From Anaeramoeba flamelloides (Eukaryota > Metamonada > Anaeramoebidae): 64,000 bases of DNA. A model generated the notes under the pieces. The model saw nothing but the letters and a program-made list of their open reading frames with translations. It searched no databases and was not told the origin of the DNA. Below, piece by piece: positions 8,701 to 18,985 of the stretch. The DNA lies in assembly GCA_027625915.1 (NCBI GenBank), contig JANTQA010000008.1:2559001-2623000 (forward strand), in the 5' to 3' direction. The position numbers and the translations under genes were made by a program. Within the stretch, counting starts at the first letter, position 1. Every line of letters begins with the position of its first letter.

Positions 8701-11232
8701 CGACGGTTTTCCAGAATTTAAAAGAATCGAGTAAAATCTTTGATTTTACGCAATTCTTTTGAATTCTGGAAAACCTAACGACTACCCAGCCTATGAAAAT
8801 AATCGTAAAATATGGATTTCTGAATTAGAAAAAAATAATTTTTGACTTATTTTAAATAATAATAATATTTTTAATATTATTAATAAACAAGATTCAATAT
8901 CTTTATTAGCTCTAGTAGATAATAAAAGTATGTTTGAATCTTTTATACAATTTCTAAATTCAAGTTTAGGAATTCGGTGAGTGCCTAGGTTTTTTTTAAT
9001 TTGAGAAATAAACAGAAAATTAAATAAATTTTCGGTTTATTTCTCAAATTAAAAAAAACCTAACGGCAAACAAGAGGAATTATAAACTCCTCCCTTAAAT
9101 TACAATAAAAAAAAAAAAAATTCAGGTTTTTTAAGAGTTGAAAATTTAAAAAAATTGAAATTGAACAAAAGTTTTGTTGAATTTTTTTTAATTTCTCAGT
9201 ATTTGTATTTGTCAAAGTCTGATCAAGTAATTTTAAAAAAGTGTAACCAAAAAAAATTTATTATTATTTATCGAAAAATTCATGATAACAGCGGAACATC
9301 TGTATTCAGATCAGAAAATATAGCATCATTTTTGATATTTTTTTCATTATTTTTCTTTGAGAAAAATAACTATTATAAAAATACACCTCATTTGGTAACA
9401 CAAAAAAAGAAAATCAAGAATAAATTTTGTTTTGTTATTACATTTATTACTACACTTACTCATATTACCATTATATTTTAATTTAATTATGATCTTCCGT
9501 GATCTTTGATATTATTTTAAAGAATTTTTTTTCAATCTAAGTCAACTTCTTACAAATGAAACAAAAAATCATTTCTGATTTTAAAAATTATTTTGTTTTT
9601 TCTCTTTTTTTGCTTCCAAATTTTTCGAATACAGAGTTAATTGGATCTTTTTGTTTGTTAAAATTAATGTTCTGAATTCCTGTTAATTTTTTGGGAATTT
9701 AATTGAATTTTTTGAAAAGTGTATTTAATTCTTCGATACAGTTTACTTTTGTTTATAACAACAAGAATATAATAATTTTATTCGAGAGAAAAACATTTTT
9801 TTTTTAATCATTTTATTATCCAATGCTGGTAAAATATGAGTGGTTTTCTCCTTTTAATTTGTCACCTCCCTTTCTGAAAAGAAAATTTTGATACAATATC
9901 TTTGGTTTTAGTTGTTAACTCTAGTTGTGAAAAATATTGGAAAAACAAGTTAATGAAATGTAATTTAAACTTTTTTAAAAAAAAAATATTCAAAATTGGA
10001 AATTAATCGATTTTAAACTGATTCTTAGCAAGTGTAAATTCATATTAAAATAAATAAATATACCTTAAAGTTATTTTTTCAATTCTTTTTTCATCGGAAT
10101 TATGAAATTTATTCTATTTGCAGAAAATTTTTTATTTAGGTTCAAGTGGTTAAGAAACTGTGTATAATAGAGAAAAAAATAATGAAAGGGTATTAAATAA
10201 TCAATAAATAATTAAATTAAATAATTTGACTGCTCTTCCATACGTTCTATTGTTTGGTGTGTATTGCAGTCGAGTACCGTAGAGTTCTTAGGTTTTTTGA
10301 GTTTTTCTGTTTTATTTGTGAAGTTTTCTAGGTTTTTTTGAGGTTTTCTATTTTATTTGGAAAATCTATTGATTTTCGTTAGGTTTTTTTGAGTTTTCTA
10401 TTTATTTGTGAAGTGTTCTAGGTTTTTTTGAGGTTTTCTATTTTATTTATGAAGTGTTCTAGGTTTTTTTGAGTTTTCTATTTATTTGTGAAGTGTTCTA
10501 TTGATTTTTTTTACTTTTTGAAATAAACAGAAAATTTTAATAAATTTTCGGTTTATTTCGAAAAGTAAAAAAAACCTAACGAAAATCTATTGATTTTCCA
10601 GATAAACAGAAAACTAAAGAAAACCTAACGGTGCTTTTCCATAATTCAAATGATTTGGATAAAATAAGAGATTTTATTCAAATTCTGGAAAATCTAACAA
10701 CATTTTTTTTTATTTTGTTTAGCATTTAAAAAGAAATGTCAATCAAATTTCTTGATGCTTTCTTAAATTGCAAAAAAATAAATACAAAGGTAGTTTTCCA
10801 GAATTTCGGTCTTTGGTTATATAATATTTTTTTTCTTCCTCTTTTTTTGTTTTATCTTAATTCCTTTCTTTGAATTCATCAATAAGAAATAAATTCCAAA
10901 TATTTTACTTATCCAACAATATAATTTTTTGTATAAATTGCAAAATTTTGTTTTTATATTATTCTTATCAATTTTTTTATGATTTATTTCAATCAAAAAA
11001 AAAAAAAAAAACATAATTATTAAATTTAAAAATCGTATGATTTTTTTTTATAGGATGGAGTATTGGTGTAGTTGGTGAAATAGGTGTTGTTCATGCAGGC
11101 CATGAAAGAAAAGTTTTTGTTGCTATGGTATTGGTCTTGATTTTTGCTGAAGCGCTGGGTATTTATGGTTTGATCATTGGTATTGTTTTATCGTCAAAGG
11201 GAACCCAAGTTAAATGTCATGCTTCCACTTAA
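2779..11232 (+). CDS. V-type ATPase proteolipid subunit c (six exons)
   Basis: Membrane proteolipid forming the proton-carrying c-ring of the vacuolar ATPase in endolysosomal membranes. Exons chained by frame and conservation: 2779-2840, 2951-3019, 3149-3232, 3386-3477, 3738-3770, 11054-11232, giving 172 residues, close to the usual 155-170. The spliced protein reads through all four transmembrane hairpin helices: GSAYGIARCG (helix 1), PSIMASIVGIYGLIVAVII (helix 2), FAQLAAGLAVGLSGIAAG (helix 3) and IFAEALGIYGLIIGIVL (helix 4). Glu146 in FAEALG is the conserved proton-binding carboxylate. All donors are GTA; acceptors are AAG or TAG. Introns 1-4 are 110-260 bp, but intron 5 is 7283 bp and filled with mobile elements. 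The start is the first ATG of exon 1. Identity is secure; exact junctions are inferred. Confidence 0.94.
4311..6952 (+). mobile_element. TA-type element, diverged long copy, interrupted by a CACAGG element
   Basis: The left end (TA then AACTAAAG) and about 900 bp of interior match the 1690-bp copy at 48860-50549 read in reverse. Shared landmarks: the fixed-order blocks CAATTCCCATTCAATTTTTA (complement), GACATCCGGGATTTGGTACT and GGGTTTATTGAAGCCAAAAT. The match stops at 5215, resumes at 6522 and fades by about 6790; the right end is not found. The interruption is exactly the CACAGG element 5216-6521, so this copy and 48860-50549 form a filled/empty site pair. The interior has a broken coding-like stretch (4904-5212) that also exists in the other copy; the family of that protein is not recognised. 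Confidence 0.65.
5216..6521 (+). mobile_element. CACAGG-ended DNA element, copy 1 (1306 bp)
   Basis: Begins CACAGGTAGGACGAAATACC and ends in the complement of CACAGGTAGGACAA. Flanked by AT (5214-5215 and 6522-6523). The homologous uninterrupted site at about 49635-49645 (opposite strand) has a single AT, so insertion duplicated 2 bp. The ends are rich in AAACG/CGTTTAAA motifs and stand out as the most CpG-containing sequence nearby. A 1563-bp relative lies in opposite orientation at 6953-8515. No transposase is recognisable, so it is probably non-autonomous. The superfamily is uncertain: a non-TA 2-bp TSD with CACA-type ends is compatible with a CACTA-like or ISL2EU-like class. Confidence 0.75.
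6953..8515 (-). mobile_element. CACAGG-ended DNA element, copy 2 (1563 bp, inverted)
   Basis: Ends CACAGGTAGGACATTTTTG (left) and the complement of CACAGGTAGGACGTAATAGC (right), flanked by CT (6951-6952 and 8516-8517). It aligns along its length with copy 1 read in reverse, for example GAATTCCATGCGTTGCGACC near the left end and the AAACGCTTTAACTATTTTTG block near 8370. With copy 1 it makes a large imperfect palindrome with a spacer of about 430 bp. Different TSDs (AT versus CT) indicate two separate insertions, not an inverted duplication of one. Confidence 0.72.
8555..9120 (+). repeat. Hairpin-module repeat, copy A
   Basis: Head GTCGTCAAGTGCCGTAGAGTG at about 8601, then stem-loop 8625-8698 (stem around TGTAAAGAAAA), then stem-loop 8705-8775 (stem TTTTCCAGAATT...). 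A coding-like segment follows, then a second head GTGAGTGCCTAGG and stem-loop 8987-9061. Arms of the last pair over about 35 bp with one mismatch (A versus C at the CAGAAAA/CGGTTTA position). Stems close with CCT or GCT followed by AACG. After 9061 comes the tail GGCAAACAAGAGGAATTATA and poly(A) (9107-9120). ATTCAGGGTTTTTTGAAG before the head (8559) and ATTCAGGTTTTTTAAGAG after the poly(A) (9120) may be a diverged target duplication. Confidence 0.7.
8779..9478 (+). pseudogene. Decayed coding fragments inside the V-ATPase intron
   Basis: Two plus-strand stretches have protein-like composition unlike the surrounding low-complexity frames. About 8779-8978 reads DYPAYENNRKIWISELE and, further on, SISLLALVDNKSMFESFIQF. 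About 9130-9478 reads LRVENLKKLKLNKSFVEF, then KKFIIIYRKIHDNSGTSVF. Between them sits the last hairpin and tail of hairpin repeat copy A. The pattern (LLALVDNKSMFESFIQFLNS, then a LRVENLKKLK segment) weakly resembles the start of an RGS domain split by the insertion. Stops interrupt the frame and no complete gene can be built. Identity is speculative. Confidence 0.3.
10267..10695 (+). repeat. Hairpin-module repeat, copy B, with tandem left arms
   Basis: Head CAGTCGAGTACCGTAGAGTT. About five direct copies of a 40-55 bp unit follow (TTCTAGGTTTTTTTGAG then TTTTCTATTTATTTGTGAAG) between 10290 and 10501. Next come the complete stem-loop 10506-10575 closing with CCTAACG, a segment GAAAATCTATTGATTTTC closing with AACCTAACGG (10581-10631), and stem-loop 10633-10694 of the TTTTCCA...TGGAAAA type. 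The segment at 10336-10385 pairs with about 10576-10630, so one stem-loop encloses the others. No poly(A) tail is seen here. Confidence 0.65.
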
Positions 11233-14200
11233 TGTTTTTAATGATATCAAATGCAATAAAATTTTTCAATGAAAAAAAAAATTTTTTTTTAATCAGAAAA
11301 TTTAAAAAATAGTTTTTATTTAAACACATAAAATATAAAGCGTCTTTTAAATTCAATATATGGATCAATATTTAACCCGAAATAAATTTTTTTTATAAAA
11401 AAAATATTCCTATCAAAAAGTCATTTTAAAAAGATGTGGCAAAAAATAGTTTTCTAAAGTATCTTTAAAATAGTGGACAAACTTTAAACGAATTATTTTA
11501 TGAACTTTATGAAAAACTTTTACTTCACACTTTTTTAAAACGATTTTAAAATTATTTTTTTTTTTTTTTCATTTTTGTTTTTTCATTTTAATTGGCTATT
11601 TACATCAAAGTGTAATAAATCATTATTATGAGGATAACAGTTATTAATATGAAAATTTCATATTAGGAGTAATTTAAAGTGTATAAATAAATTTTTATTG
11701 TGTCTTATTAGTTTTTTGTGACTATTGATGGAATATAGAATATAATTAACACGTTTGTGAATTGGTGGTGTTTTACAATCGGCCATATAACATCAGAGTT
11801 TGGATTTTGATTCTTTTTTGAAAATAACCTCAAATAATTCTTTTTTTTAATCAAATGGACTCCAAATAATTCTTTTTTTTTGATACAATGGAATCAATTG
11901 ATTTTTTTTTATTTCAATGGTTAATCTTAACTTATTTCCTGTTTAAATTTGGGGTTTTATAAAATCTTAACATTCTCAAAATTTAATGATTAATAAATAG
12001 ATTTTTGTAAATTTTTGAGAAAGAATTTAATATTTCTCAAAAAAATAAATATTTGGGTTGTTTTTCTTCTTGGGGTCTTATTTTTAGTCATCGTATCATA
12101 AATCCTGGTGTTGTTATATTTATTCTTGAAAACAAAATTATTTTACTTTAAGACTGAATCAAAAGAATCATTTTTTTGTTAATAGAGTTTTTGTACATAA
12201 TAAATAATTCTTATTTTGATTTCCATTGAAATCATAATTAAATAATTTTTGATGTTTTTGAAAAAATATCAGTTAAATAGAATTTAACAAGTAGAAATTG
12301 TAAATAAAAACTGATCCCATAGGAATCTTTTTGATTTTCAGTTTTAAATTTTAAATATTTATCTTTCTAAAGATACTAAAAATATGATCATTTTAGTAAC
12401 TCTAATCACAAAATGTATGTTCCATCAATTCTATACTATGTACTATAATAACTTTCTAGTTCCTAAGTCCAAAATTTTTCCTTGATATAATTATTTTTTA
12501 CTTTAATTATATTTTCAATTTGAAATATGAATTTTTAATAAAATATATTTTAAGAAAAGAAAAGTAATTGTTGATGTGCTGGAGTTTCCTTTCAGTTGTT
12601 TTGATTATCAAAATTAAGATATAAATTTGTTAATAGATATTTGTTTTGCAATTTAAATGAAAAATTCTGATAAAAATGCAAGTGATTAAAAATAGAAAAA
12701 GTGTTAGAACACAATGCTACATTTTTTGATTCAATTTTAAATATTTGTTCATCATACTAAAACACCTTTTCATGACATTATATACTTTTTATCTAAAAAA
12801 ATTTTTTTTTCTATTTTTAATTGTAATTTAAAAAAAAAAACAAACTAAAAAAAAAACAAAAATTGAAACATTAAAACATTTGTACATTAATATAAATCAA
12901 GTACAGATATATTTGATATTATTGAAAACTTCAACCAATGCATTTAAAATATAGGATATATTATCAAAAAAATAATTAAATTTCTAATGAAGTTTTTAGT
13001 AAAATAAAATAACTTGGTTAATACTGGAAAATAGAATAAACTATTTTGAAAATTTTTCACTGTTTCCAAAAAAACTAAAATAAGATCTTTTTAGTGCATT
13101 TGAATATTAAAATTTTATATCAAAATATAATTATTTAATATATTTGCGTGGTAATAAATAAAGTAAATAAAGGTTGAATTCATAAATTTTGAAAATAATT
13201 TGAACATTTTTTTTTTTTTTTTATTTTTGGTTTTTTTAAATTATTTTTTAAATCTCAAAAATGTGATTGTAAGAAATCTTGAAAAAAATATCAACAAATA
13301 AAGGGATAAAAACATATATTAGACAACGTGTCTATTAAAAAAATATTTAATTAATAATACAAAACAAGTACGAATAAAATTTCGAAATAAACGACTTAAA
13401 AATAGGAATGGAAAAAGGCACAACAAAAATACTATTTTGGACGATTTTTTTTTTTATATTCTTATCTGAGAAAGAGAATTATTAAGTAATTACCTTGAAT
13501 TTCTTTTATCATTCATATATATTCTTAAGTGAAATGAAACTCTTTTTTTCATATTTTTTTTTTTCAAAATTATTTTTTTTAAAGATTATTTATTTGTTGA
13601 AGGAAACAAAGAATAATGTTTCAAAAATTAAATTAAATCAGTTGAGTTTTTCTAAAAGAAAAAAATAACTTCAAAAGATTTGACACAAAGGAAAAGAAAA
13701 TTGGATTAATAAAATAACAGATCAATTGATTATTATGTGTGTTTTTAAAAATGGATGAAATGAATTGTTTAAAATAAAACAACAAATAAATCAAACAAAT
13801 CCATTGTTTCTGAAGACTTATTTTAAAAAACATCAGTAGTTCAATCAGAATTCAGAATTATTTTTAGTTTTCAGTTTAATCGAAAATATTTAATAATCAA
13901 ATCAATCAAATATATCCTCTGAATATTTATTTTTGAAGAGGTAATTCCAAAAAATATCCTATTTTTCGAACTAAATCTGAATTATATGAATTAAGGGGAA
14001 ATTTGAAATTAAATTGCATTTTGAAAATGCTTTAGGAATAGATCGTAATTTATTTCTCAAAAATTTACCAAATAAAAGTTATTCAATTCAGTATAAAAAA
14101 CAAAATCAAGTAAAGAAGAAGTAATTGTATCAAATAACCCAGAGATGATCTATAAATAACTGATTATTTTATCTTGATCAAATTTGTAATTTTTTCAAAT

Positions 14201-14983
14201 CCCTTTTTTTTAATTCGTATTCAAATAGCCCTATACTGGGATATATTCAACTCTCATAATTTATAAAATATTCATTAATTTAGTTTAAGGAACGATTGTA
14301 ATGATTTAATTTTGAAAATACAAATGCACCCAAAGTTAAAAAAAATCTATCTACGAGTATGAAAAAAATTACTTAAAATATAGCAACAATTCAAATCTTT
14401 CCATTAACCTTAAACAAAGCCAATTGTATATTTTGCGTCATTTAATCAATTTTCTTTCTTAGTATTATTTTTTCAAGAGCATTTCACAACTCTTGATAAC
14501 TTATATTTATAGTTAGTTTGAATTATTGGAAAAAATCAAAATCTATGAAAAAAAATAAAAAAAAAAAAAAAAAAAATGACTGAGTAAAACTGAATCTTTC
14601 GATTCTATATTTCTCTATTTTGTAAATGGAAATATAATTTTTTTTTGAACCAAATAATTTTGAAAATTACATTTAAGAAATCGAGTTCATTATTTAATAT
14701 TATTTTGAAATAGATTTCATGTATCTAAAAAAAAAAATAAGTAGAATAAAAGAAAAAAATGAAAATAAAAAAAATTAAGAATTTGAAATATTGAATCTTT
14801 GAAAGATCATTTTTCAAATAAAAAGAATGAACAAATAAAAAAAAAAAAAAAAAAGAAAATGAAAATAAAAAAAAAAAATTTGAAAAGAAGAAAAAAAAAT
14901 ATAAAAGATCGAATCTGAGTAATTATGAGAAAATATGAATATAAGTGATTAATTTACTATTTTGTGTTTTGTTATCACGATCC
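11233..14983. other. Intergenic region between V-ATPase and BFR1-like genes
   Basis: The two genes converge here. AT-rich; no coding sequence supported. A short tandem repeat (about 45-bp unit, CAAATAATTCTTTTTTTTAA and variants, two to three copies) occupies about 11829-11920. Poly(A)/poly(T) runs are frequent. Nothing else recognised. Confidence 0.6.
11829..11920. repeat. Short tandem repeat with about 45-bp period
   Basis: Consecutive units carry CAAATAATTCTTTTTTTT followed by an AT(C/A)AAATGGA-type end. Two units are clear and a third is degenerate. It lies 600 bp downstream of the V-ATPase stop. No function inferred. Confidence 0.45.
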
Positions 14984-16676
14984 TTACATTTGTTTATAAT
15001 CAACAATCTTGCGTGTTTTTTTGTTTTTGTTTTTGTTTTGAGGTGCCTTGTTTGATAAGCTAGGGAATTCTTTTTCATTATTAACAACGGGAGCTTTTTG
15101 TTTTTTGATGTTTTGTTTTTGTACTTGTTTTTTATTTTGAGATTTAGATCCCTTATTTTGGTTATTTCTTCTATTATTTCTGTTATTATTTTTATTGTTT
15201 TGTCTTTGATTTTGTTTTTTACCTTTATTTTGATTAGGTGCATTTAAATTCAATTGGACTTTGACTAATCCATCTTCTTTAATTGTTAAATTAAGTTTAA
15301 TTAATTGTTTGGTTGTTTTCTTATCATTGTTTTTTTTTTTTCCCTTTTGAACTGTTTTTGGAATGACATTTGAAGCTGTTGGTTTTGCGTCTCTTGGAAG
15401 TTTTTTATAATATTGTTTTCTTAATTTGACTTTTTTGATTAATTCTGGGATTTCACTTTTCGATTTTGGTTGTTCAATCATAATTGAATCAAATTCTGTT
15501 AACCATGAAAATGGTATTTTTAATACATCACTCTTTTGTTTTTTTTTTTGTGGTTGTTTTCGTTGTCCTCTTCCTCTTCCTTTACCTTTTCCTTTACCTT
15601 TTCCTTTTTTGTTGTTCTTGGTTAGTGCAAAAAATTCTTCTTCTACTTCATCTTTTTTTTGTGCTAATAAGAATTCTTCTTTTTTAAATCCTTTTGGGAT
15701 CTTTGTTGTTTGTGGACTTTGATTTTTTTTATTTTTGCGTTTGCTTGTGGTTGGAGTGTCTCTTGGTAATAAATTATTTAAAAATGCAATAATTTTATTA
15801 CAAATAAGAATTTCAGTTTCCCATGGGACCAATAATGCTTCTTCTTTTTTTCTATAAATTTTGATTTTTTTTTAAAGTGTTGTAAAATTTAAAAATGTTA
15901 AAAGGGGTTAGTTGTTAGAATAGAACAAATGGAAATATATTAAAAAATATGAGATAAGGCAAAGTAAATTAAAATCAAAACTTGAAAATTAAAACTTGTT
16001 TTCCTTCACAATTACCAAAAAAAAAAAAATAAAATAAAATTGATTTAATATCAAGATAATTGTACGGAAATCGTTTGTCTTGATCGGAATTTAAGATTAT
16101 TTTCAGTTTTGATAAATAAAATCAATAAATTAGTCCATAAATTTTTTATAAACTTTCCATTTATATACAAAAAAATGGAAATATATAAAAAATAATGTCT
16201 TTTTATTTTTTTTTTATATACTTATACCTATAAAAATATAAAAGAAAAATTTTTTTTACCTTTCTTCTTGTTCCTTTTTGTATATAAGTTCTTCTTCTTC
16301 TTTTTCTTTTTCTTGGATTTTTTTTTGAAGTTTATATTGTTCGTCTCTCCATTTATTTAATTCAGTATATTTCTTTTTGTCTTCTTTTCCAAATTTCTGA
16401 ATTTGTTCTTTTAATTCGTCAATTTTTCCGAATTTTTCTTTAAAGGAGGGTGTCAGTGCAACAATTTCTTTGTGTTTTTTCTCTTTAATTTCCCAATGTT
16501 TATTTACAATCTCTCTAGATTTGTCTCTTTTTTTATAGAGTTGATGTAATTCAGATTTGGATTTCTGTAATTGTTTTCTTTTTTCTGTGAGTTTTTCATA
16601 TTGTGATTGGATATTATTATCGGTATTGCTGATTTCTCTATTTTAATTATAATTATTTTAATTAGAATTATTTTAA

Positions 16677-16710
<34 letters not shown>

Positions 16711-18427
16711 TGAAAAAAGATAATTTTAGTGAATTGGGATTTGGTTTAAAATTTTGGTTTAATTTTTCACAAATAAAATTTTTTATTAATAATTTAAAAT
16801 ATTTTGACTATTCATACGAATAAAAGATCTAAAACAAAAATTCAAATTAACAAATAAAAAAAAAAATGCGAAATTGATTGAAATTATCTCCTTTTGTCGA
16901 TTTCAAATAAAAATTTAAAATATAAGATAACCATTTTAAAAACATGTAATTTTTTTTTTTGAGATCTTCAGAATTCAAACTTTTTTAAAGTTTTCCCTTT
17001 TAATAAAGTGAAAAGTTTTTTTTAAAAACTTGCTTTACTTCCTACCCCAACCACTAATCCTTATTTAAAGGTTGATCCTTGACTTTATTAAAAATAGAAA
17101 ACTTTCGAACAGTTTTAATTCCGAAAGAATTTTCACTTTTTTGATAAAGAAAGCTTGAAAAAAGATTTAAAAAAGTCCTCACTTTTTTACAATTGAAATT
17201 TTTCCAAAAGTTTTAAATATGAAAAAGTTTTAACTTGTTTAAAGCAGAAAAATTTCAAAAAGTTTGAATTCTGAAAAGGTTTGGTTTGTTTTCAAATAGA
17301 AAACTTTATAAAAGGTTTTAAAAAGTTCTCACTTTTTTCAAAATATCTGTACTGGTTAATGTGATATAAATTAGAATTTTTAAGTAGTTAACCACAATGA
17401 TTAAATTCCCATCACTGAATGAAAAAGAAATGAACCATATTGATTTTCGTTTTGAATTTTCGACTGTGAAATTTTTATAAAGTAGTTTTCAAAAAAGTGT
17501 ACCTCATAAAAAGTTCAAAAGGATATTGAAAACAATCGATAAACTTCAATAGACATATTTTCAAGGCTTTGAAAAACTTTTAAGGTCTCACTTTTTTGAA
17601 ACGAACTATGTTTGATTTTTTTTTGCTCGGTGATAAACGATATTTTTGTTATATTTATTTTCCAATTAACATAAATACAAAATGAACTGGATCAAAAATT
17701 AGTTGAATCTCAAAAAGAGTTTAAAAAAGAGAAAAGAAGGAAAAAAAAAAAAAAAAATAAATAAAAAATAAAATAAAATAACAAACAAATCATAGGTAAA
17801 AACAGATTCTCAAAAAAAAAATAAAATAAAATAAAAAAAAAAAAAATTTAAAAAAAAAAAAATAAAAAAAAAAAAAAAAAAAAAAATAAAAAATAAAAAA
17901 AATTTTTTTGAAGAAACGAAGTAAAATTTACTTTATCTTGTGTTTTAATTTTTTGATTTGAGTAATTCTCGCAAGTAAATCCCTTTCTTCACGACCACTT
18001 AAAGAAGTTGTTTCAAGAACCTCTTGAAGTCTTTCAACTTCATAATTAATTTCTTCTTGGGATCTAAAGTTCATTGTTTGTTTTTGTTTGTTGTGTTCTG
18101 AACTTTTATTATTGGTTACGCTTTTGAAGTTTTCAAATTCTTTTTTTTGTTTGTCGACTAACTGTTGTTTTCTCTTAATCTCGTCTTTTGTTTTTTGGAA
18201 TTCTTTTTGGTGTTTTTGAAATTCACGGTGTATCTTCTGTCTTTGTTTCGTAAGTTCGTGTTTTTTTTTGTGGAGTTCATCCTTTTTGTTTTTGGAAATA
18301 AAAAAAAAATTTTTTATTCGTAAGATTCCAACAGTTGAAAAGAAAGGTGTTAGAAAAAAGAGAATCAAAAATAATAATAATTAGTTTGACAAATAAAAAT
18401 TATCCTGAGCAAGAAAAATCACAAAAG

Positions 18428-18459
<32 letters not shown>

Positions 18460-18666
18460 AAATAAAAAACAAACAATTTCTTTGAAATACTGATTAATTT
18501 CTTGGTGAATCTTTTTAATCTTTTCACCAAATTCACTTTTTTTGGGATCTTCAGGTTTTTTCATCTTTTTGAGTTGTAACTTAAGAGCATTAATTTCTTT
18601 ACGAAGAGGTGTTTCTTCTTCTTTAACTTGTTTTTTTTGGGCTTGTTGTTTTCTTTGTCGACTCAT
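14984..18666 (-). CDS. BFR1-like nuclear segregation / mRNP coiled-coil protein (four exons)
   Basis: Exons, in coding order: 18475-18666, 17932-18281, 16260-16637, 14984-15851; 595 residues. BFR1 family proteins in yeast associate with polysomal mRNPs and the ER and affect secretion and chromosome segregation. Residues 1-310 are charged coiled coil. The diagnostic BFR1 helix is EINYEVERLQEVLETTSLSG followed by EERDLLARITQIKKLK, matching the family pattern of a short-turn GS/LS then a lysine-rich helix. The middle contains a VPWETEILICNKIIAFLNNL motif, the usual family element after the coiled coil. The C-terminus has a KGKGKGKGRGRG basic tract, an internal PFSWLTEFDSIMIEQP segment and an Asn/Lys-rich tail (EFPSLSNKAP), consistent with RNA association. 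Intron 1 uses a weaker GTTTGT donor; intron 2 is 1294 bp. Family call fairly sure; the first junction least so. Confidence 0.78.
16638..17931 (-). other. Long intron 2 of the BFR1-like gene with degenerate repeats
   Basis: 1294 bp, longer than the other two introns (193 and 408 bp). From about 16985 to 17620 it contains recurring AAAAGTTTT...CTCACTTTTTT motifs (CTCACTTTTTT-type at about 17179, 17329 and 17586), suggesting a degenerate tandem array. A third such motif lies outside the gene at about 18925. A long A-rich tract (17740-17900) sits just downstream of the donor on the coding strand. Confidence 0.5.
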
Positions 18667-18985
18667 TTGGAATGAATAAGAATATTAATTTGAAGAAGAA
18701 AGGATAAAGGTTTAAAAAAAAAAAAAAAAAAATAAAAATAAAGTAACTTTTTGAAAGAAGAAATAAAAAAAAAATAAAAACTTTTTTTATCGAATCATGC
18801 TTTTTATTTTTTTAAATGACCCAATTTCATACAAGTACTATTAAGAAAAAAGCGGAAATGAGACTTTTTTTTGAACTGGTCAAAGTAATAAATTTCAGAA
18901 ACGTGTTTTTTGAGACTTAACAACTCTCACTTTTTTTTATTAACCTGACCAACACCTAGCACCCAAGAGAGTTGTCTATTTTAGG

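Larger units (their letters stand above)
3771..11053 (+). other. Giant transposon-filled intron 5 of the V-ATPase c gene
   Basis: Donor GTAAATTT follows codon GCA-G; acceptor TTTTTATAG precedes GATGGAGT. Within it lie a truncated TA-type element (4311-6952), two CACAGG-ended elements in opposite orientation (5216-6521 and 6953-8515), hairpin-module repeats (about 8600-9120 and 10267-10695) and decayed coding fragments (about 8779-8978 and 9130-9478). From 9490 to 10260 and from 10700 to 11053 I see only AT-rich sequence. Confidence 0.85.

Noticed and set aside
8987-9061. Hairpin repeats considered as a CRISPR array or as intrinsic terminators
   Set aside because: Eukaryotic context, spacers are not unique fixed-length sequences, and the units are long palindromes with head and tail sequences.
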